DNA from: Lactonifactor sp. BIOML-A5
GTDB lineage: Bacteria > Bacillota > Clostridia > Lachnospirales > Lachnospiraceae
NCBI RefSeq assembly: GCF_009677585.1
Contig: NZ_WKYV01000002.1
Location: forward strand, 62,001 to 126,000
Reading direction: 5' to 3'
Length of the DNA: 64,000 nucleotides
Shown in pieces: positions 16,584-25,932 of this stretch. A program made the translations under genes and the position numbers. The notes beneath the pieces are model-generated. The model did not search any database and was not told where the DNA came from. It saw only the letters and a program-made list of their open reading frames with translations. The first letter of the stretch is position 1. Each line of letters starts with the position of its first letter.

Positions 16584-17266
16584 TCTTTTTCACCGTGGAA
16601 CAGGTACCCCATTCCATGAACCGTTTTAATATAGAAGGGATTTACCGGATCATCCTCGATTTTTTTTCTGAGCCGCGAGATAGTTACCGGCAGGGTATTC
16701 TCTTCCACAAAGTTTCCTTTCTGATCCCATAGGATATCCATGATTTGTTCTTTTAAAAGCACTCGTTCTCTGTTTTCCATAAAATATTTCAGCAGGCGGA
16801 ATTCCTGTGTAGTCAGACCGATCTCTCCTGTCCCCTTAAACACCTTCACTCTCTGCGGGTCCAGCGTAAGATCCCCGCAGTACAGCGTCTTCTCCCTCTC
16901 CCCGCCCTGATGCTTTCTGAGGGCGGTCTGTATCCGGACCTTCAATACCGCAAGGGAAAACGGCTTCTTAATGTAATCATCTGCCCCGGACTCCAGACCG
17001 ATAATCTCATCGGTTTCCATATCCCGGGCTGTGAGCATAATAATGGGAATCTGCGACTCTTTTCTGATGCGGCAGCACAGCTTGAGGCCGTCTCCGTCCG
17101 GAAGGTTCAGATCCAGTACTATGAGATCCGGCTGCTTTTCCCGGTACAGCTCACAGGCCTGTTTCACAGTATCTGCCCCCCAGACCTGATAACCCTCCCT
17201 TTCCAGGGTAAAACATATCCCCCGGTTCAGCCCTGCGTCGTCCTCAATCACCAGAATCCCATACAT
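16580..17266 (-). CDS. OmpR-type response regulator (module 2)
   Basis: A 228-residue protein: receiver domain (acidic pocket EDD at 8-10, phospho-accepting Asp52 in LDLNLPDGDG, Lys in KKPFSL) and a C-terminal winged helix (GLTTQEFRLLKYF, VTISRLRKKIE). It is the first gene of the second module and starts 40 bases after the permease of the first module, so the two modules may be partly co-transcribed. Confidence 0.92.
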   Translation of the reverse strand: MYGILVIEDDAGLNRGICFTLEREGYQVWGADTVKQACELYREKQPDLIVLDLNLPDGDGLKLCCRIRKESQIPIIMLTARDMETDEIIGLESGADDYIKKPFSLAVLKVRIQTALRKHQGGEREKTLYCGDLTLDPQRVKVFKGTGEIGLTTQEFRLLKYFMENRERVLLKEQIMDILWDQKGNFVEENTLPVTISRLRKKIEDDPVNPFYIKTVHGMGYLFHGEKE

Positions 17267-17305
17267 ATCATGTACCTCCTAACGTTAGCTACTTCTACCT
17301 GTATT

Positions 17306-19774
17306 TTATTCCGAAAAACGGATTCTTTCAATCATACTTTGTCTCCTGAAGTTTTTCATGATAAGATAAGTAAGCAACAGCTGTATCACAAGTACCACAG
17401 CAATAAGCACTATGGTCTGAACTGCCGGATAATGGTAACTGATAATTCCCAGCAGTCCGTCTTTCTTCGCATAGAGGAAGGTCAGATATCCCAGCAGATT
17501 TCCCAGACCCAGAGAGAGGATAAGCGTACCTGCGGTGTAAAAAGCCCCTTCCATCTGGAGCATCCGTACCAGCTGACGTTCCGAGAGGCCTATGGCCTGC
17601 ATAATCCCAAGTTCTCTTCTTCTCACATAAATGCTGTTGATCATGGTGTTGATGAGATTCATAATCCCAACTCCCCCCAGAACTGCCATAAAGACATAGC
17701 AGAGCTGTGATGTAAAGCCGGCATTTTTTGTTCTCTCCGCCAGCTCCTCCTCAAAGGTTCTCATCTTTAGGTTTTGATCCTCCTCGGTGACAGCACGGAG
17801 CTGCTCTTCCACCGCTTTAACTTCCTTATCCCCGGCAGCAATAGACCAGTAATAATCCATAGAAAGTCCGCAGATATCGTCTAACACGGCTTTGGGCAGC
17901 ACAAAGGAGTTGTAATGATTGAGCCCGTTGGGCATATCCGCTACCGCCGCGATGGTAAATTCCTTTTCAACCGTCTTGTCTCCCGCCTCCAGGATCATGT
18001 GAACCGTATCCCCTGTTCTGAATTCCGGCGCCCAGTGCCACATGCTCTGATCCATCACGATTTTATCGCCCTGCAGCAAATCCTCATAGGTGCAGGAGCC
18101 TTCTATAATACTTTTTTCCATCTCCCGGGCGTATGTCTCCGGGATACCCACGATTCCGGTTTGCCAGTACTCTTCACCATCCATGAGATCTTTCAGCTCT
18201 GCGTCGGTGGAGCTGGACCTTGTTATCTGCTCTACCCCCGGAATGCTCATAATATGATTCTCTAATTCTTCGTTGAGAGGATTGTTCTGGCTGATCACCG
18301 ACCACTCCTTCTCCGGATGCATTTTATCTCCGCTGCTGCTGTCCACGGACAGCACAAACTCATCGAACATGCTGGCCTGGGCTATCTCCTTTGGATCCGC
18401 ACAGGACAGGACAGTGGCTATGACCATAAACAGGATTCCTGTCAGACTTAAGGTGATGATCGTAATAGCAGACCGCTTCTTATTACGGGAAAGATTGGCC
18501 CCTGTGAGATGAATCAGATTCATCTCTTCATGTCCTTTTCTCTTCTTCTTCCTGGTTTTGATGCTCCCGTCATAGCGCATAGCCTCTACGGGGGAGATTT
18601 TGGCAGCAATATGCATAGGGCGTATGAGGGAAAGGGCTACAGTGGCAAGGGCGATCCCTGCCGCAGCCAGATAAATCCAGGGCTTTAGTATGGCAACCTC
18701 GTTGCTCTCTATCAGCTGTCTTGTAATGTTCCCCAGAGCATCTCCCTCCCCGAACGCATTCAGAAGATACTTAAATCCCAGTTTAGACGCGATGCTTCCC
18801 GCCAAAAGTCCCACCGGGACAGCAATACAGGCTACCAGCATTCCTTCCCGGAACACAATCTGGCGTATCTGTCTCTTTGTGGCCCCCAGAGCCTTTATCT
18901 TGCCGTATTCCTGTACTTTATAAATCATAGAAATATAGTAAATACTGTATATGGTCATGATTCCGGCCAGAACCACTACAAGAAGGATGCCCACGATTCC
19001 TGAGTAAAATGCCGGATCCACATAATTAGCCATCAGGTAGCTGCTGTTGTCCGCTATGTCCCCCTCCGGAATCCCCAGCTCTGCCGCGACTTTCCCGTAT
19101 GCGTTTTCAATCTGATCCCTGGTCATAGAATCTGCTCCCTGGATCCGGAACATTACTCTGTATTTCCTGGAGTCCCCGGGCTGCTCCTGTTCCATAAACT
19201 CTTTGGAAACCAGAGTGGAATACATCTTTGCCTCTTTTTGTTCCTCTGAGGTGGGAAGCAGTCCGGTAATCTGGAATTCCCCCTTTTCCTCATAGCCAAG
19301 TCCGCCCTGCTCGATAGGCTGATAGGGCAGTGTAATCGTATCTCCAATACCCGCAGTAATGCCTAAAGCCTCCAGAAGTCCCTGTGACACAGCAATCTCA
19401 TTTCCTCTTTTCGGAAACTCCCCCGCCTCCAGTTCCATCTTGCCCAGCTTCAGGGCCGTATCATCCATATATACCATCATACCTGTTCCGTCCGGAACCG
19501 GAATCTGGGCCGGATCCTGCCGGAGTCCCATGGTCTCTATCTCTCCCCGGTAGGACAATTCCTCTATGGTCTTAAGATCCACATCCCGGAACATAGCGTG
19601 AAACGTAGGATAATATTTATTGATGGCAGCCATCTGGGTATCTACTGTTCCAAGTCCAACCGTGGGAATTACAAAGATTAAAATGGTCGTCAGGAAAATT
19701 GCGATCCCTGTCAGCATATTTTTACCCTTGTTCTGCTTCAGGTTGGACAGTGCGGTTCTGTTTACTGTACTCAT
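17306..19774 (-). CDS. ABC transporter permease, FtsX type (module 1)
   Basis: An 822-residue permease with the same architecture as the 888-residue one: one segment at the N-terminus (MLTGIAIFLTTILIFVI), extracellular domain, three segments around 255-390, a further segment near 435, a second extracellular domain and three C-terminal segments (final RIRFSE). The start overlaps the ATPase stop by four bases. The repeated FtsX signature KIKALGATKRQIR and IMQAIGLSERQLV motifs are clear. Likely works with the ATPase at 19771 on envelope-associated substrates. Confidence 0.88.
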   Translation of the reverse strand: MSTVNRTALSNLKQNKGKNMLTGIAIFLTTILIFVIPTVGLGTVDTQMAAINKYYPTFHAMFRDVDLKTIEELSYRGEIETMGLRQDPAQIPVPDGTGMMVYMDDTALKLGKMELEAGEFPKRGNEIAVSQGLLEALGITAGIGDTITLPYQPIEQGGLGYEEKGEFQITGLLPTSEEQKEAKMYSTLVSKEFMEQEQPGDSRKYRVMFRIQGADSMTRDQIENAYGKVAAELGIPEGDIADNSSYLMANYVDPAFYSGIVGILLVVVLAGIMTIYSIYYISMIYKVQEYGKIKALGATKRQIRQIVFREGMLVACIAVPVGLLAGSIASKLGFKYLLNAFGEGDALGNITRQLIESNEVAILKPWIYLAAAGIALATVALSLIRPMHIAAKISPVEAMRYDGSIKTRKKKRKGHEEMNLIHLTGANLSRNKKRSAITIITLSLTGILFMVIATVLSCADPKEIAQASMFDEFVLSVDSSSGDKMHPEKEWSVISQNNPLNEELENHIMSIPGVEQITRSSSTDAELKDLMDGEEYWQTGIVGIPETYAREMEKSIIEGSCTYEDLLQGDKIVMDQSMWHWAPEFRTGDTVHMILEAGDKTVEKEFTIAAVADMPNGLNHYNSFVLPKAVLDDICGLSMDYYWSIAAGDKEVKAVEEQLRAVTEEDQNLKMRTFEEELAERTKNAGFTSQLCYVFMAVLGGVGIMNLINTMINSIYVRRRELGIMQAIGLSERQLVRMLQMEGAFYTAGTLILSLGLGNLLGYLTFLYAKKDGLLGIISYHYPAVQTIVLIAVVLVIQLLLTYLIMKNFRRQSMIERIRFSE

Positions 19775-20445
19775 TGGCTCACCACCTTACCGTCCTCAAT
19801 TACAAGAATCCTGTCTGCCATCTGGGCTATGGTCTCGTCATGGGTAATCATAACCAATGTCTGACCATATTCATTTACACAGGCCTTTAAAAGGGAAATC
19901 ACTTCCATCTCTGTCTTAGAATCCAGATTCCCGGTAGGTTCATCCGCCAGTATAATGGCAGGCTTGGCTGCCAGCGCCCGGGCGATGGCGACTCTCTGCT
20001 GCTGGCCGCCGGACAGTGTGTTGGGAAGGGATTTGAGCTTATCCGCGATCCCGATGCGCTCTGCCAGATCCAGGACAAAGCTTTTGTCTGCCTTTTTCTT
20101 GTCCAGCCCCATGGGCAGTACAATGTTCTCCCACACGTTCAGTGAGGGGATCAGGTTATAGTTCTGAAATATAAACCCGATCTTCCTCCTACGGAAGACT
20201 GCCAGCTGCTCATCTTTCAGATGAAATACATTCTTCCCCTCAATGAGTACCTTCCCGCTGTCCGGACGGTCCAGAGCGCCCAGCATATGCAGAAGCGTAC
20301 TTTTGCCGGATCCGGAGCGTCCTACTATGGCTGTGAATTCCCCTCTCTGTATATCCATACTAGTATGGTCAATGGCCTTCACCAGGTTATCCCCGCTGCC
20401 GTAATATTTACACAAATCAACTGTTTCCAATAACATAGCACTCAT
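19771..20445 (-). CDS. ABC transporter ATP-binding protein (module 1)
   Basis: A 224-residue ATPase of the MacB/LolD class: Walker [10 protein letters not shown], signature LSGGQQQ, Walker [10 protein letters not shown], switch histidine in MITHDE. The ATG at 20445 is preferred over an upstream TTG because AAAGGAG lies at the right distance. The ATPase is followed by its permease with a four-base overlap, and preceded by a 124-base gap that holds a candidate operator. Confidence 0.92.
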   Translation of the reverse strand: MSAMLLETVDLCKYYGSGDNLVKAIDHTSMDIQRGEFTAIVGRSGSGKSTLLHMLGALDRPDSGKVLIEGKNVFHLKDEQLAVFRRRKIGFIFQNYNLIPSLNVWENIVLPMGLDKKKADKSFVLDLAERIGIADKLKSLPNTLSGGQQQRVAIARALAAKPAIILADEPTGNLDSKTEMEVISLLKACVNEYGQTLVMITHDETIAQMADRILVIEDGKVVSQ

Positions 20446-20492
20446 AAACAATTCTCCTTTTCTGTTATTCTCTCTTCATATTACTCTGTGAT

Positions 20493-20533
20493 TCTTACAA
20501 CAGCATATCGGGAAAAATAACAGAATTGTAAGA
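20493..20533. promoter_or_regulatory. Inverted repeat upstream of ABC module 1 genes
   Basis: TCTTACAA (20493-20500) and TTGTAAGA (20526-20533) form an 8-bp inverted repeat with centres 33 bases apart (about three helical turns) in the gap between the kinase and ATPase genes. It is a candidate binding site for the local OmpR-type regulator; no functional evidence is visible. Confidence 0.35.
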
Positions 20534-20569
20534 TAAGAGTCCGCCAAGCCGGACCCGCGCGCCGGAAAG

Positions 20570-21727
20570 TTACTTCTGTGCTCTGTACGGGGTTTTGGAA
20601 AGAGAAATCTGGAAGATGCTTCCCCTTTTTCCTTTCCTGATGCGGATGCTTCCCCCCTGTTCCTCCAGGATCTTTCTTGTCAGGTACAGGCCCACCCCGG
20701 ACCCCTCTGTGTCCTGCACCTCTGCATTGTCACCCCGGTAAAACCGCTGAAACACCTGATGCATCTCTTCTTTTGGAATCCCTATGCCCTGATCTTCTAT
20801 TTCAATCAGACTGCAGCTGATCATAGAGGACACACGAAGCTCCACTTCTGTTCCCGGCCGGGAGTACTTTACCGCATTGTCCAGTACATTTACCAGTGCT
20901 TCCTGGGTCCATTTGGGGTCCTGAAAGATCTTCTCGTCTTCAAATTCGTTCACAGAGATTGTGATATTCTTTTCAAACGCCTTCATATAGACACTGTTCA
21001 CCGCACCCCGGATGGTTTTTTTCAGGCTCTCCATTTTCCCCTCCACCCGGATCATGTTAGTCTCCAGACGGGAAATCTGGAGAAGGGCTTTGGTCAGATT
21101 CTCCAGCTTGTTCACCTCATGAATTCCCTGCCTTAAAAACGTCTGCTGCTCTTCTTCTGTAAAGCTTCCGCTGTCTGCGATTTCATAGCACATCTTCAGG
21201 GATGCCAGCGGGGTTTTCAGCTGATGGGAAATATCAGTTACCAGTGTCTTAGTTTTTGCCTCTTCCTTTGCCATTCTCTCCCGCAGTATCTGATTTTCTT
21301 CCCCAATTTCAGCCAGCTTATCCTCCAGATCAAAGATTCTTATATCAGCCAGATGCCTTCTCTTTTGCTGGTAAAAGATAAGAAACCCCGTCAAAAGGGT
21401 AAAAAACAGCATAATACAGATCAGCACCGGCAAAAAGGCGGCAAGAGACGGGGACAGCGTACGGAACCTTTCTGTATATCCATATTTGTCCCGTGCCTCA
21501 CGGCCCGCACGTAAAGCACGCTCCCGATCCACACTATTTTTCCCCAGAAAAGCGGCAGTATATTCTCCTTCTGTGTCTGGTTTCAGCAGAATACACTGTC
21601 CCAGCTTCTCCAGTTCCTCTGTATGTACCGTATCCATCCATCCAACGGCAGCCAGTGCCCCTCCCAGCAGTATAAGAAAGAGCAGCCCTATAAACAGAAC
21701 TACTCTTTTATGACTTCTTTTGTCCAT
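20570..21727 (-). CDS. Sensor histidine kinase (module 1)
   Basis: A 385-residue kinase with two membrane segments (about 10-30 and 97-118) framing an extracellular domain of roughly 65 residues, then a coiled coil and the kinase core. The phospho-accepting histidine is His168 in DISHQLKTPLASLKM; N box LDNAVKYS and G boxes DQGIGI and GSGVGLYL follow. Unlike the kinase of module 2 it has a real sensor loop. Overlaps the response regulator by 28 bases. Confidence 0.9.
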   Translation of the reverse strand: MDKRSHKRVVLFIGLLFLILLGGALAAVGWMDTVHTEELEKLGQCILLKPDTEGEYTAAFLGKNSVDRERALRAGREARDKYGYTERFRTLSPSLAAFLPVLICIMLFFTLLTGFLIFYQQKRRHLADIRIFDLEDKLAEIGEENQILRERMAKEEAKTKTLVTDISHQLKTPLASLKMCYEIADSGSFTEEEQQTFLRQGIHEVNKLENLTKALLQISRLETNMIRVEGKMESLKKTIRGAVNSVYMKAFEKNITISVNEFEDEKIFQDPKWTQEALVNVLDNAVKYSRPGTEVELRVSSMISCSLIEIEDQGIGIPKEEMHQVFQRFYRGDNAEVQDTEGSGVGLYLTRKILEEQGGSIRIRKGKRGSIFQISLSKTPYRAQK

Positions 21728-22377
21728 ATATATCCCATTCCCCTTACATTCTGTATGCCATCGTCTTCTAATTTTCCCTTGAGGCGGCTGATATTAACCG
21801 GCACTGTGTTGTCATCCACAAACTGCCCGTCAACATCCCACACAGCCTCCGCGATCTGTTCTCTGGACAGAATCTGTTTGGGATTCTCCAGGAAGAAAAT
21901 CAGAAGCTGCATTTCCTTTTTGCTTAGGGGAATCTGCTTCTGTCCCCTCCACGCCTTCATTTTCTGAAGAGATACGCGGATATCCCCGCTGTTCAGGTAA
22001 GCTGTCTCCGTCACCTCCACCCGCTTCATGAGCGCATGCACCTTGGAGACAAGCACCATAAGGCTGAAGGGCTTGGTCATATAATCGTCCGCCCCCGCAT
22101 CATAGCCGTTCACAATATCCATCTCCTGGTCCAGAGCGGTCAGAAAGATAAGGTGCACACCGCTGGTTTTTCTGAGCCTGCAGCAAAAATCAATGCCATT
22201 CCCGTCTTCCAGTGTAATGTCGCTGATAATCAGCTGGACCATGTTCTGTTCCATCAGCTCTTCCGCCTGGGATACGCCGAACGCGGAAAGAACGTGATAC
22301 CCTTCCTTTTCCAGCCGCATAGTAATCCCACGGTTCAGATTCTTATCGTCCTCCAGAAGCAGTATTGTTTTCTTCAC
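21700..22377 (-). CDS. OmpR-type response regulator (module 1)
   Basis: A 225-residue regulator with Asp53 in LIISDITLEDGNG as phospho-acceptor, KPFSLM lysine, and a C-terminal winged helix (LSKKEMQLLIFF, VNISRLKGKLE). First gene of the first RR-HK-ATPase-permease module. Related in sequence and layout to the regulator at 16580. Confidence 0.92.
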   Translation of the reverse strand: MKKTILLLEDDKNLNRGITMRLEKEGYHVLSAFGVSQAEELMEQNMVQLIISDITLEDGNGIDFCCRLRKTSGVHLIFLTALDQEMDIVNGYDAGADDYMTKPFSLMVLVSKVHALMKRVEVTETAYLNSGDIRVSLQKMKAWRGQKQIPLSKKEMQLLIFFLENPKQILSREQIAEAVWDVDGQFVDDNTVPVNISRLKGKLEDDGIQNVRGMGYIWTKEVIKE

Positions 22378-22460
22378 CTGAACTCTCCCTTCCTATTGAT
22401 AGTCTGATTATAGAATACCGGAAGCGGAATTGTCAACGATCCCTTCCGGGCATAGTTTTC

Positions 22461-23624
22461 CTATACTACCCGGCGCATAGGGAGATCGTTATTCACCCCT
22501 TTTGAGACAAGGATCTGATGGAGGTCTATGATTCCATTGTGGAAGGTTGCTGCGCAGGAATCCAGATAAAGTTCCCACATTCTGGTGAACTCCTCCCCCA
22601 TCATATCCATAATCTCATCTCTGCGGGCTGTAAAATTATCTCTCCAGCAGAGAAGGGTCCTGTTATAATGGCGTCTCAGACTCTCGATATCCAGGGTATA
22701 AAAATTATAGTCCGGAAGGAGGTTTACAAGCTCGCGAAGGCTGGGCACCGTTCCGCCCGGGAAGATATATTTGCGGATCCAGGGGTCTCCGGGGTGCTCT
22801 TTCTGTGCAGTAATGCAGTGCAGAAGAAAGAGTCCCTGGGGTTTCAGGACTGCGTCCACATTCTTCATAAAGGTCTGGTAATTGTCTCTGCCCACATGCT
22901 CTATCATTCCCACGCTTACTGCCCGGTCAAAGGCCATGCCGCTTTTCTCCAGTTCCCTGTAGTCCATAACCTTCACTTCCAGGGAATCTTCCATTCCCGC
23001 CTGCTTTGCACGAGCCTCAAACTCCTTCGCCTGTTCTGTACTCAGGGTGATGCCCACCCCCTTTACCTTATACTTTTTCACTGCCTCCATTAAAAGAAAT
23101 CCCCAGCCGCAGCCGATATCCAGCAGCGTCTGTCCTTCCTGCAGCTGCAGCTTATCCAGAATATGGTGTACCTTATTCACTTGCGCCTCATACAGAGTAT
23201 TCGATGCCTCCTTAAAATACCCGCAGGAATAGCTCATCGTTTCGTCCAGCCACAGCTTATAAAAATCATTGCCTATGTCATAATGGCTGGTAACTTCCTT
23301 TGCCTGGTTTTTCTTACTGCTGGAGGTAAAGAGTAGCTTGTGCAGTACGGACTTATTAGTTGTGAATTTACCCATCTGTCCCATAAACTTATCCAGGACC
23401 TCATAAAGATCGCCCTCCACTTCCAGATCCTTATGCATGTAAGCCTCTCCCAACGCCAGAGACGTGCTGGTTAATAACTCCTTCTTACTGAGAGGTTTAT
23501 TCAAAGTTACTGTGAATTCCGGTGTACCTTTGCCGACAGTAGTCGTCTCTTCATCTGTCTTCAGCACAAATGTGCAGGGAATAATATTTCCCAGGTATTC
23601 AGTTAAAAAGCTGTCTGTCTTCAT
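22461..23624 (-). CDS. cfa: Cyclopropane-fatty-acyl-phospholipid synthase
   Basis: A 387-residue SAM-dependent enzyme that adds a methylene bridge across cis double bonds of membrane phospholipid chains. SAM-binding motif LLDIGCGWGFLL, then GVGITLSTEQ, MIEHVGRDNY, and the C-terminal YRRTLLCW-type region (HYNRTLLCWRDNF) are classical Cfa features. The second of two close ATGs (23624) is chosen because AGGAAG is seven bases ahead of it. Single gene, facing away from yqeY. Confidence 0.93.
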   Translation of the reverse strand: MKTDSFLTEYLGNIIPCTFVLKTDEETTTVGKGTPEFTVTLNKPLSKKELLTSTSLALGEAYMHKDLEVEGDLYEVLDKFMGQMGKFTTNKSVLHKLLFTSSSKKNQAKEVTSHYDIGNDFYKLWLDETMSYSCGYFKEASNTLYEAQVNKVHHILDKLQLQEGQTLLDIGCGWGFLLMEAVKKYKVKGVGITLSTEQAKEFEARAKQAGMEDSLEVKVMDYRELEKSGMAFDRAVSVGMIEHVGRDNYQTFMKNVDAVLKPQGLFLLHCITAQKEHPGDPWIRKYIFPGGTVPSLRELVNLLPDYNFYTLDIESLRRHYNRTLLCWRDNFTARRDEIMDMMGEEFTRMWELYLDSCAATFHNGIIDLHQILVSKGVNNDLPMRRVV

Positions 23625-23712
23625 CGTCATACTTCCTTTCCATCAGAACAAATATAGCTATAGTTTTCCCCAATAAATTATTTTCAGACCCCCTTTTCAA
23701 CAGATCAAAGCA

Positions 23713-23745
23713 GGCGAGTCCGATCCCCCTGGAATCAGACCCGCC
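23713..23745 (-). terminator. Hairpin after yqeY
   Basis: GGCGAGTCCGAT (23713-23724) pairs with ATCAGACCCGCC (23734-23745) with two G-T pairs. It lies 12 bases past the yqeY stop codon on the minus strand. Confidence 0.55.
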
Positions 23746-23756
23746 ATTTGTATCTC

Positions 23757-24206
23757 CTAATTCTTCATCATCCCTGCCAATACCTGATTGACAGCCTTAC
23801 CGTCAGCTTTTCCCTTCACCTTCGGCATCAGCTCCTTCATAATCCTGCCTTTATCCTTTGCTGTAGGAGCCTCAATCCCAAGACCGGACAGAACTTCCCC
23901 AATCACAGCCTTAATCTCCTCTTCCCCCATCATCTTAGGCGCAAACTCCTCATAGACAGCGATCCTCAGCCTGCATTCCTCAATAATATCCCCCCTGTCT
24001 TCCGGGGTCATCTCCAGAGTCTCCTTTGTCTGCTTAATTTCCTTTAAGACAACTTCATTCTCCTCCGCTTCCGTCAGATCCTCCCTTTTATCAATGGCTT
24101 TATTCTTCAGCGCAGACAGCAGCATAGACAGCGCATCCTTCCTGCCCTTGTCTCCCGACTTCATAGCCGTAACCATTTCTTTTCTTACCTCATCAATTTT
24201 ACTCAT
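23757..24206 (-). CDS. yqeY: GatB/YqeY domain protein
   Basis: A 149-residue soluble protein related to the C-terminal helical domain of the GatB subunit of the tRNA-dependent amidotransferase. It starts MSKIDEVRKEMVTAMKSGDK and carries LSMLLSALKNKAID, GLGIEAPTAKDKGRIMKELMPKVKG-type stretches typical of YqeY. Function unproven; possibly tRNA-related. Very strong ribosome site AAGGAGG before the ATG. Confidence 0.92.
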   Translation of the reverse strand: MSKIDEVRKEMVTAMKSGDKGRKDALSMLLSALKNKAIDKREDLTEAEENEVVLKEIKQTKETLEMTPEDRGDIIEECRLRIAVYEEFAPKMMGEEEIKAVIGEVLSGLGIEAPTAKDKGRIMKELMPKVKGKADGKAVNQVLAGMMKN

Positions 24207-24228
24207 ATGGTACCTCCTTTTTAAAAGG

Positions 24229-24260
24229 GGGACGTGTTCTTTCTAGAAAGAACACGTCCC
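24229..24260. repeat. Perfect 32-bp palindrome
   Basis: GGGACGTGTTCTTTCT (24229-24244) is followed directly by its exact reverse complement (24245-24260). It lies 23 bases upstream of the yqeY start and is followed by two more GTCCC-containing repeats to 24301. No T run follows, so it is not a classical terminator; a dispersed repeat element or a protein-binding site are alternatives. Confidence 0.6.
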
Positions 24261-24489
24261 AAAATCAGGGCGGCCTGTCCCAAATTCAACTTGCCCTGTC
24301 CCTTATTCTATATGGTAGCAATCTGTTTAAATTTTGTCAAACATAAATTTTCACAAACTTTCCCCCTGCCCACCATTATTTCTGATAAAATTTTTCAACT
24401 TCCTGTGGAAAACAGGACTAAAACAGTATATAATAAGGACATCAGTGATGAAAAATAATTTAGCATCCAAATTTAAAGGAGGAATTGAA

Positions 24490-24894
24490 ATGAGCATTAT
24501 ATTCGACGAGAGTCTGGTAACTGGAAACAATATGATAGATACGCAGCATAAAGAGCTGATTGACCGTGTGAATAAGCTGGTTGCCAGCTGTGAGACAAAT
24601 AAAGAGAAAAATGTTGCCATCCAGACACTTGATTTCCTGATGGACTATACGGTATTCCATTTTGATGCAGAGGAAAAGCTTCAGAAGGAGACTAACTATC
24701 CGGATTATGACTCTCATAAAAAGCAGCATGAGGAGTTCGCCAAGGCTGTGGAAGATCTGAAGGATATGCTTCAGGAGGAAGAAGGACCTACAGATGCGTT
24801 TGTAGCCGCTGTAAAAAGGAATGTTTCAGACTGGCTGGTGAATCATATCCAGGGATATGATAAAAAAGTAGCTGACTATGTGAAAAGTTTATAA
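24490..24894 (+). CDS. Bacteriohemerythrin
   Basis: A 134-residue four-helix-bundle protein with a non-haem di-iron site that binds oxygen. The iron ligands are recognisable: His in MIDTQHKELID, His and Glu in VFHFDAEEKL, HKKQHEEF, and His/Asp in NHIQGYDKKV. The ATG at 24490 is preceded by AAAGGAGG. In anaerobes such proteins are thought to buffer or sense oxygen. Single gene with its own terminator. Confidence 0.93.
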   Translation: MSIIFDESLVTGNNMIDTQHKELIDRVNKLVASCETNKEKNVAIQTLDFLMDYTVFHFDAEEKLQKETNYPDYDSHKKQHEEFAKAVEDLKDMLQEEEGPTDAFVAAVKRNVSDWLVNHIQGYDKKVADYVKSL

Positions 24895-24899
24895 AATGG

Positions 24900-24945
24900 A
24901 AAGGGACCTGTATCCGGATGATTTTCTCCGGATACAGGTCCCTTT
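24900..24945. terminator. 19-bp terminator hairpin shared by convergent genes
   Basis: AAAGGGACCTGTATCCGGA (24900-24918) pairs perfectly with 24927-24945 around an 8-base loop. It lies between the hemerythrin gene and the convergent isomerase gene and can serve both. Confidence 0.8.
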
Positions 24946-24968
24946 CTGTCTCCCAGATAGCTTCTGTC

Positions 24969-25769
24969 TCAACCCACACTCGCCTTGATTAAACCGAGCG
25001 CCTCCTCTGCGTCCCTGCTAAAATTATTGGCATATGCCTCAAAGCTTATTCTGCTGTCATATCCGATGGACTTCAGTGCATGAAAGAATTCTTCATAACT
25101 GCAGTGTGCCTCCCCTGTGGGATAATATCTGTTATCCGGCCGGGCAAAATGTACATGGCGGAGCATATCTGTGCTTTGCGCGGTAATATGAGCTGCGGAT
25201 TCTTTCTCCGCGCAAAAATGATAATAGTCCACCAGAATCTTTACATTCCCGCTGCCTGTGTCCTCTGCCAGCTGCCTTGCTTCCGTAAGGGTATGAATTA
25301 GGTTACTCTCCTCTCTTCTCAGAGGCTCAATTAGAATGGTAATCCCTTTTCTCTTTGCAATCCTGCCCAACTGTCTCAGCAGCCCTGTCAGCTGCCGGTA
25401 CCCCTCATCCAACGCTACGCCTTCTGGAACGTTCCTGGACACGCCGCTCCCTAACCCCACATACTCTGCACCTAATCTCTCAGCCCTTCCCAGAACAAGT
25501 TCCGTATACTCCAGGATCTCCTCTTCTCTCCTGCGGGGGCCCACGAGAGACATGCCGGCAGGAAAAAAGTTATTACAGGCTTCACATGTGATTCCTGCGT
25601 CTTTCATCTGTTTCCTTACTTCATAAAATTCATCCTCCGACAAACTGCCCAGACCTGAAAGCGGCAGTTCTATATAGTCGTAACCGATTCTGGCGGCCTC
25701 ATGGATAAACTCCCTGCCCGTTTTATCGGGACCCTCTGCCACCATGCTAAGACAACATCCGTATCTCAT
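24969..25769 (-). CDS. Sugar phosphate isomerase/epimerase family protein (TIM barrel)
   Basis: A 266-residue xylose-isomerase-like/AP-endonuclease 2 barrel. Visible features include DYIELPLSGLGSL near the N-terminus, the metal-site pattern ILIEPLRREESN, ILVDYYHFCAEKE, HVHFARPDNR and ISFEAYANNF. Members isomerise or epimerise sugars or inositols, but many act on unknown substrates, and nothing nearby defines it. SD GGAGG precedes the ATG at 25769. Confidence 0.85.
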   Translation of the reverse strand: MRYGCCLSMVAEGPDKTGREFIHEAARIGYDYIELPLSGLGSLSEDEFYEVRKQMKDAGITCEACNNFFPAGMSLVGPRRREEEILEYTELVLGRAERLGAEYVGLGSGVSRNVPEGVALDEGYRQLTGLLRQLGRIAKRKGITILIEPLRREESNLIHTLTEARQLAEDTGSGNVKILVDYYHFCAEKESAAHITAQSTDMLRHVHFARPDNRYYPTGEAHCSYEEFFHALKSIGYDSRISFEAYANNFSRDAEEALGLIKASVG

Positions 25770-25897
25770 ACCCTAATCCTCCATCGTCCGTTCCTTTACT
25801 TTCTGACTGATCTATTGTATCATAGATTTTCTCCCTGCAATCATAGAGAGAAAGAAAAATTAAATAAAATATTTAAAAACTGAAGACTTTTTCACCA

Positions 25898-25927
25898 TTA
25901 ACTCGTTATAGTATATAGGTGAGTTAA
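25898..25927. promoter_or_regulatory. Inverted repeat in the promoter region of the ECF sigma factor gene
   Basis: TTAACTC (25898-25904) and GAGTTAA (25921-25927) flank the AT-rich TTATAGTATATAG stretch just before the sigma gene start. It may be an operator around the promoter. Confidence 0.35.
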
Positions 25928-25932
25928 AACAC

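Noticed and set aside
12198..22377. Lantibiotic or bacteriocin biosynthesis locus
   Set aside because: Two ABC/two-component modules are present but no precursor peptide, modification enzyme or leader peptidase gene was found.
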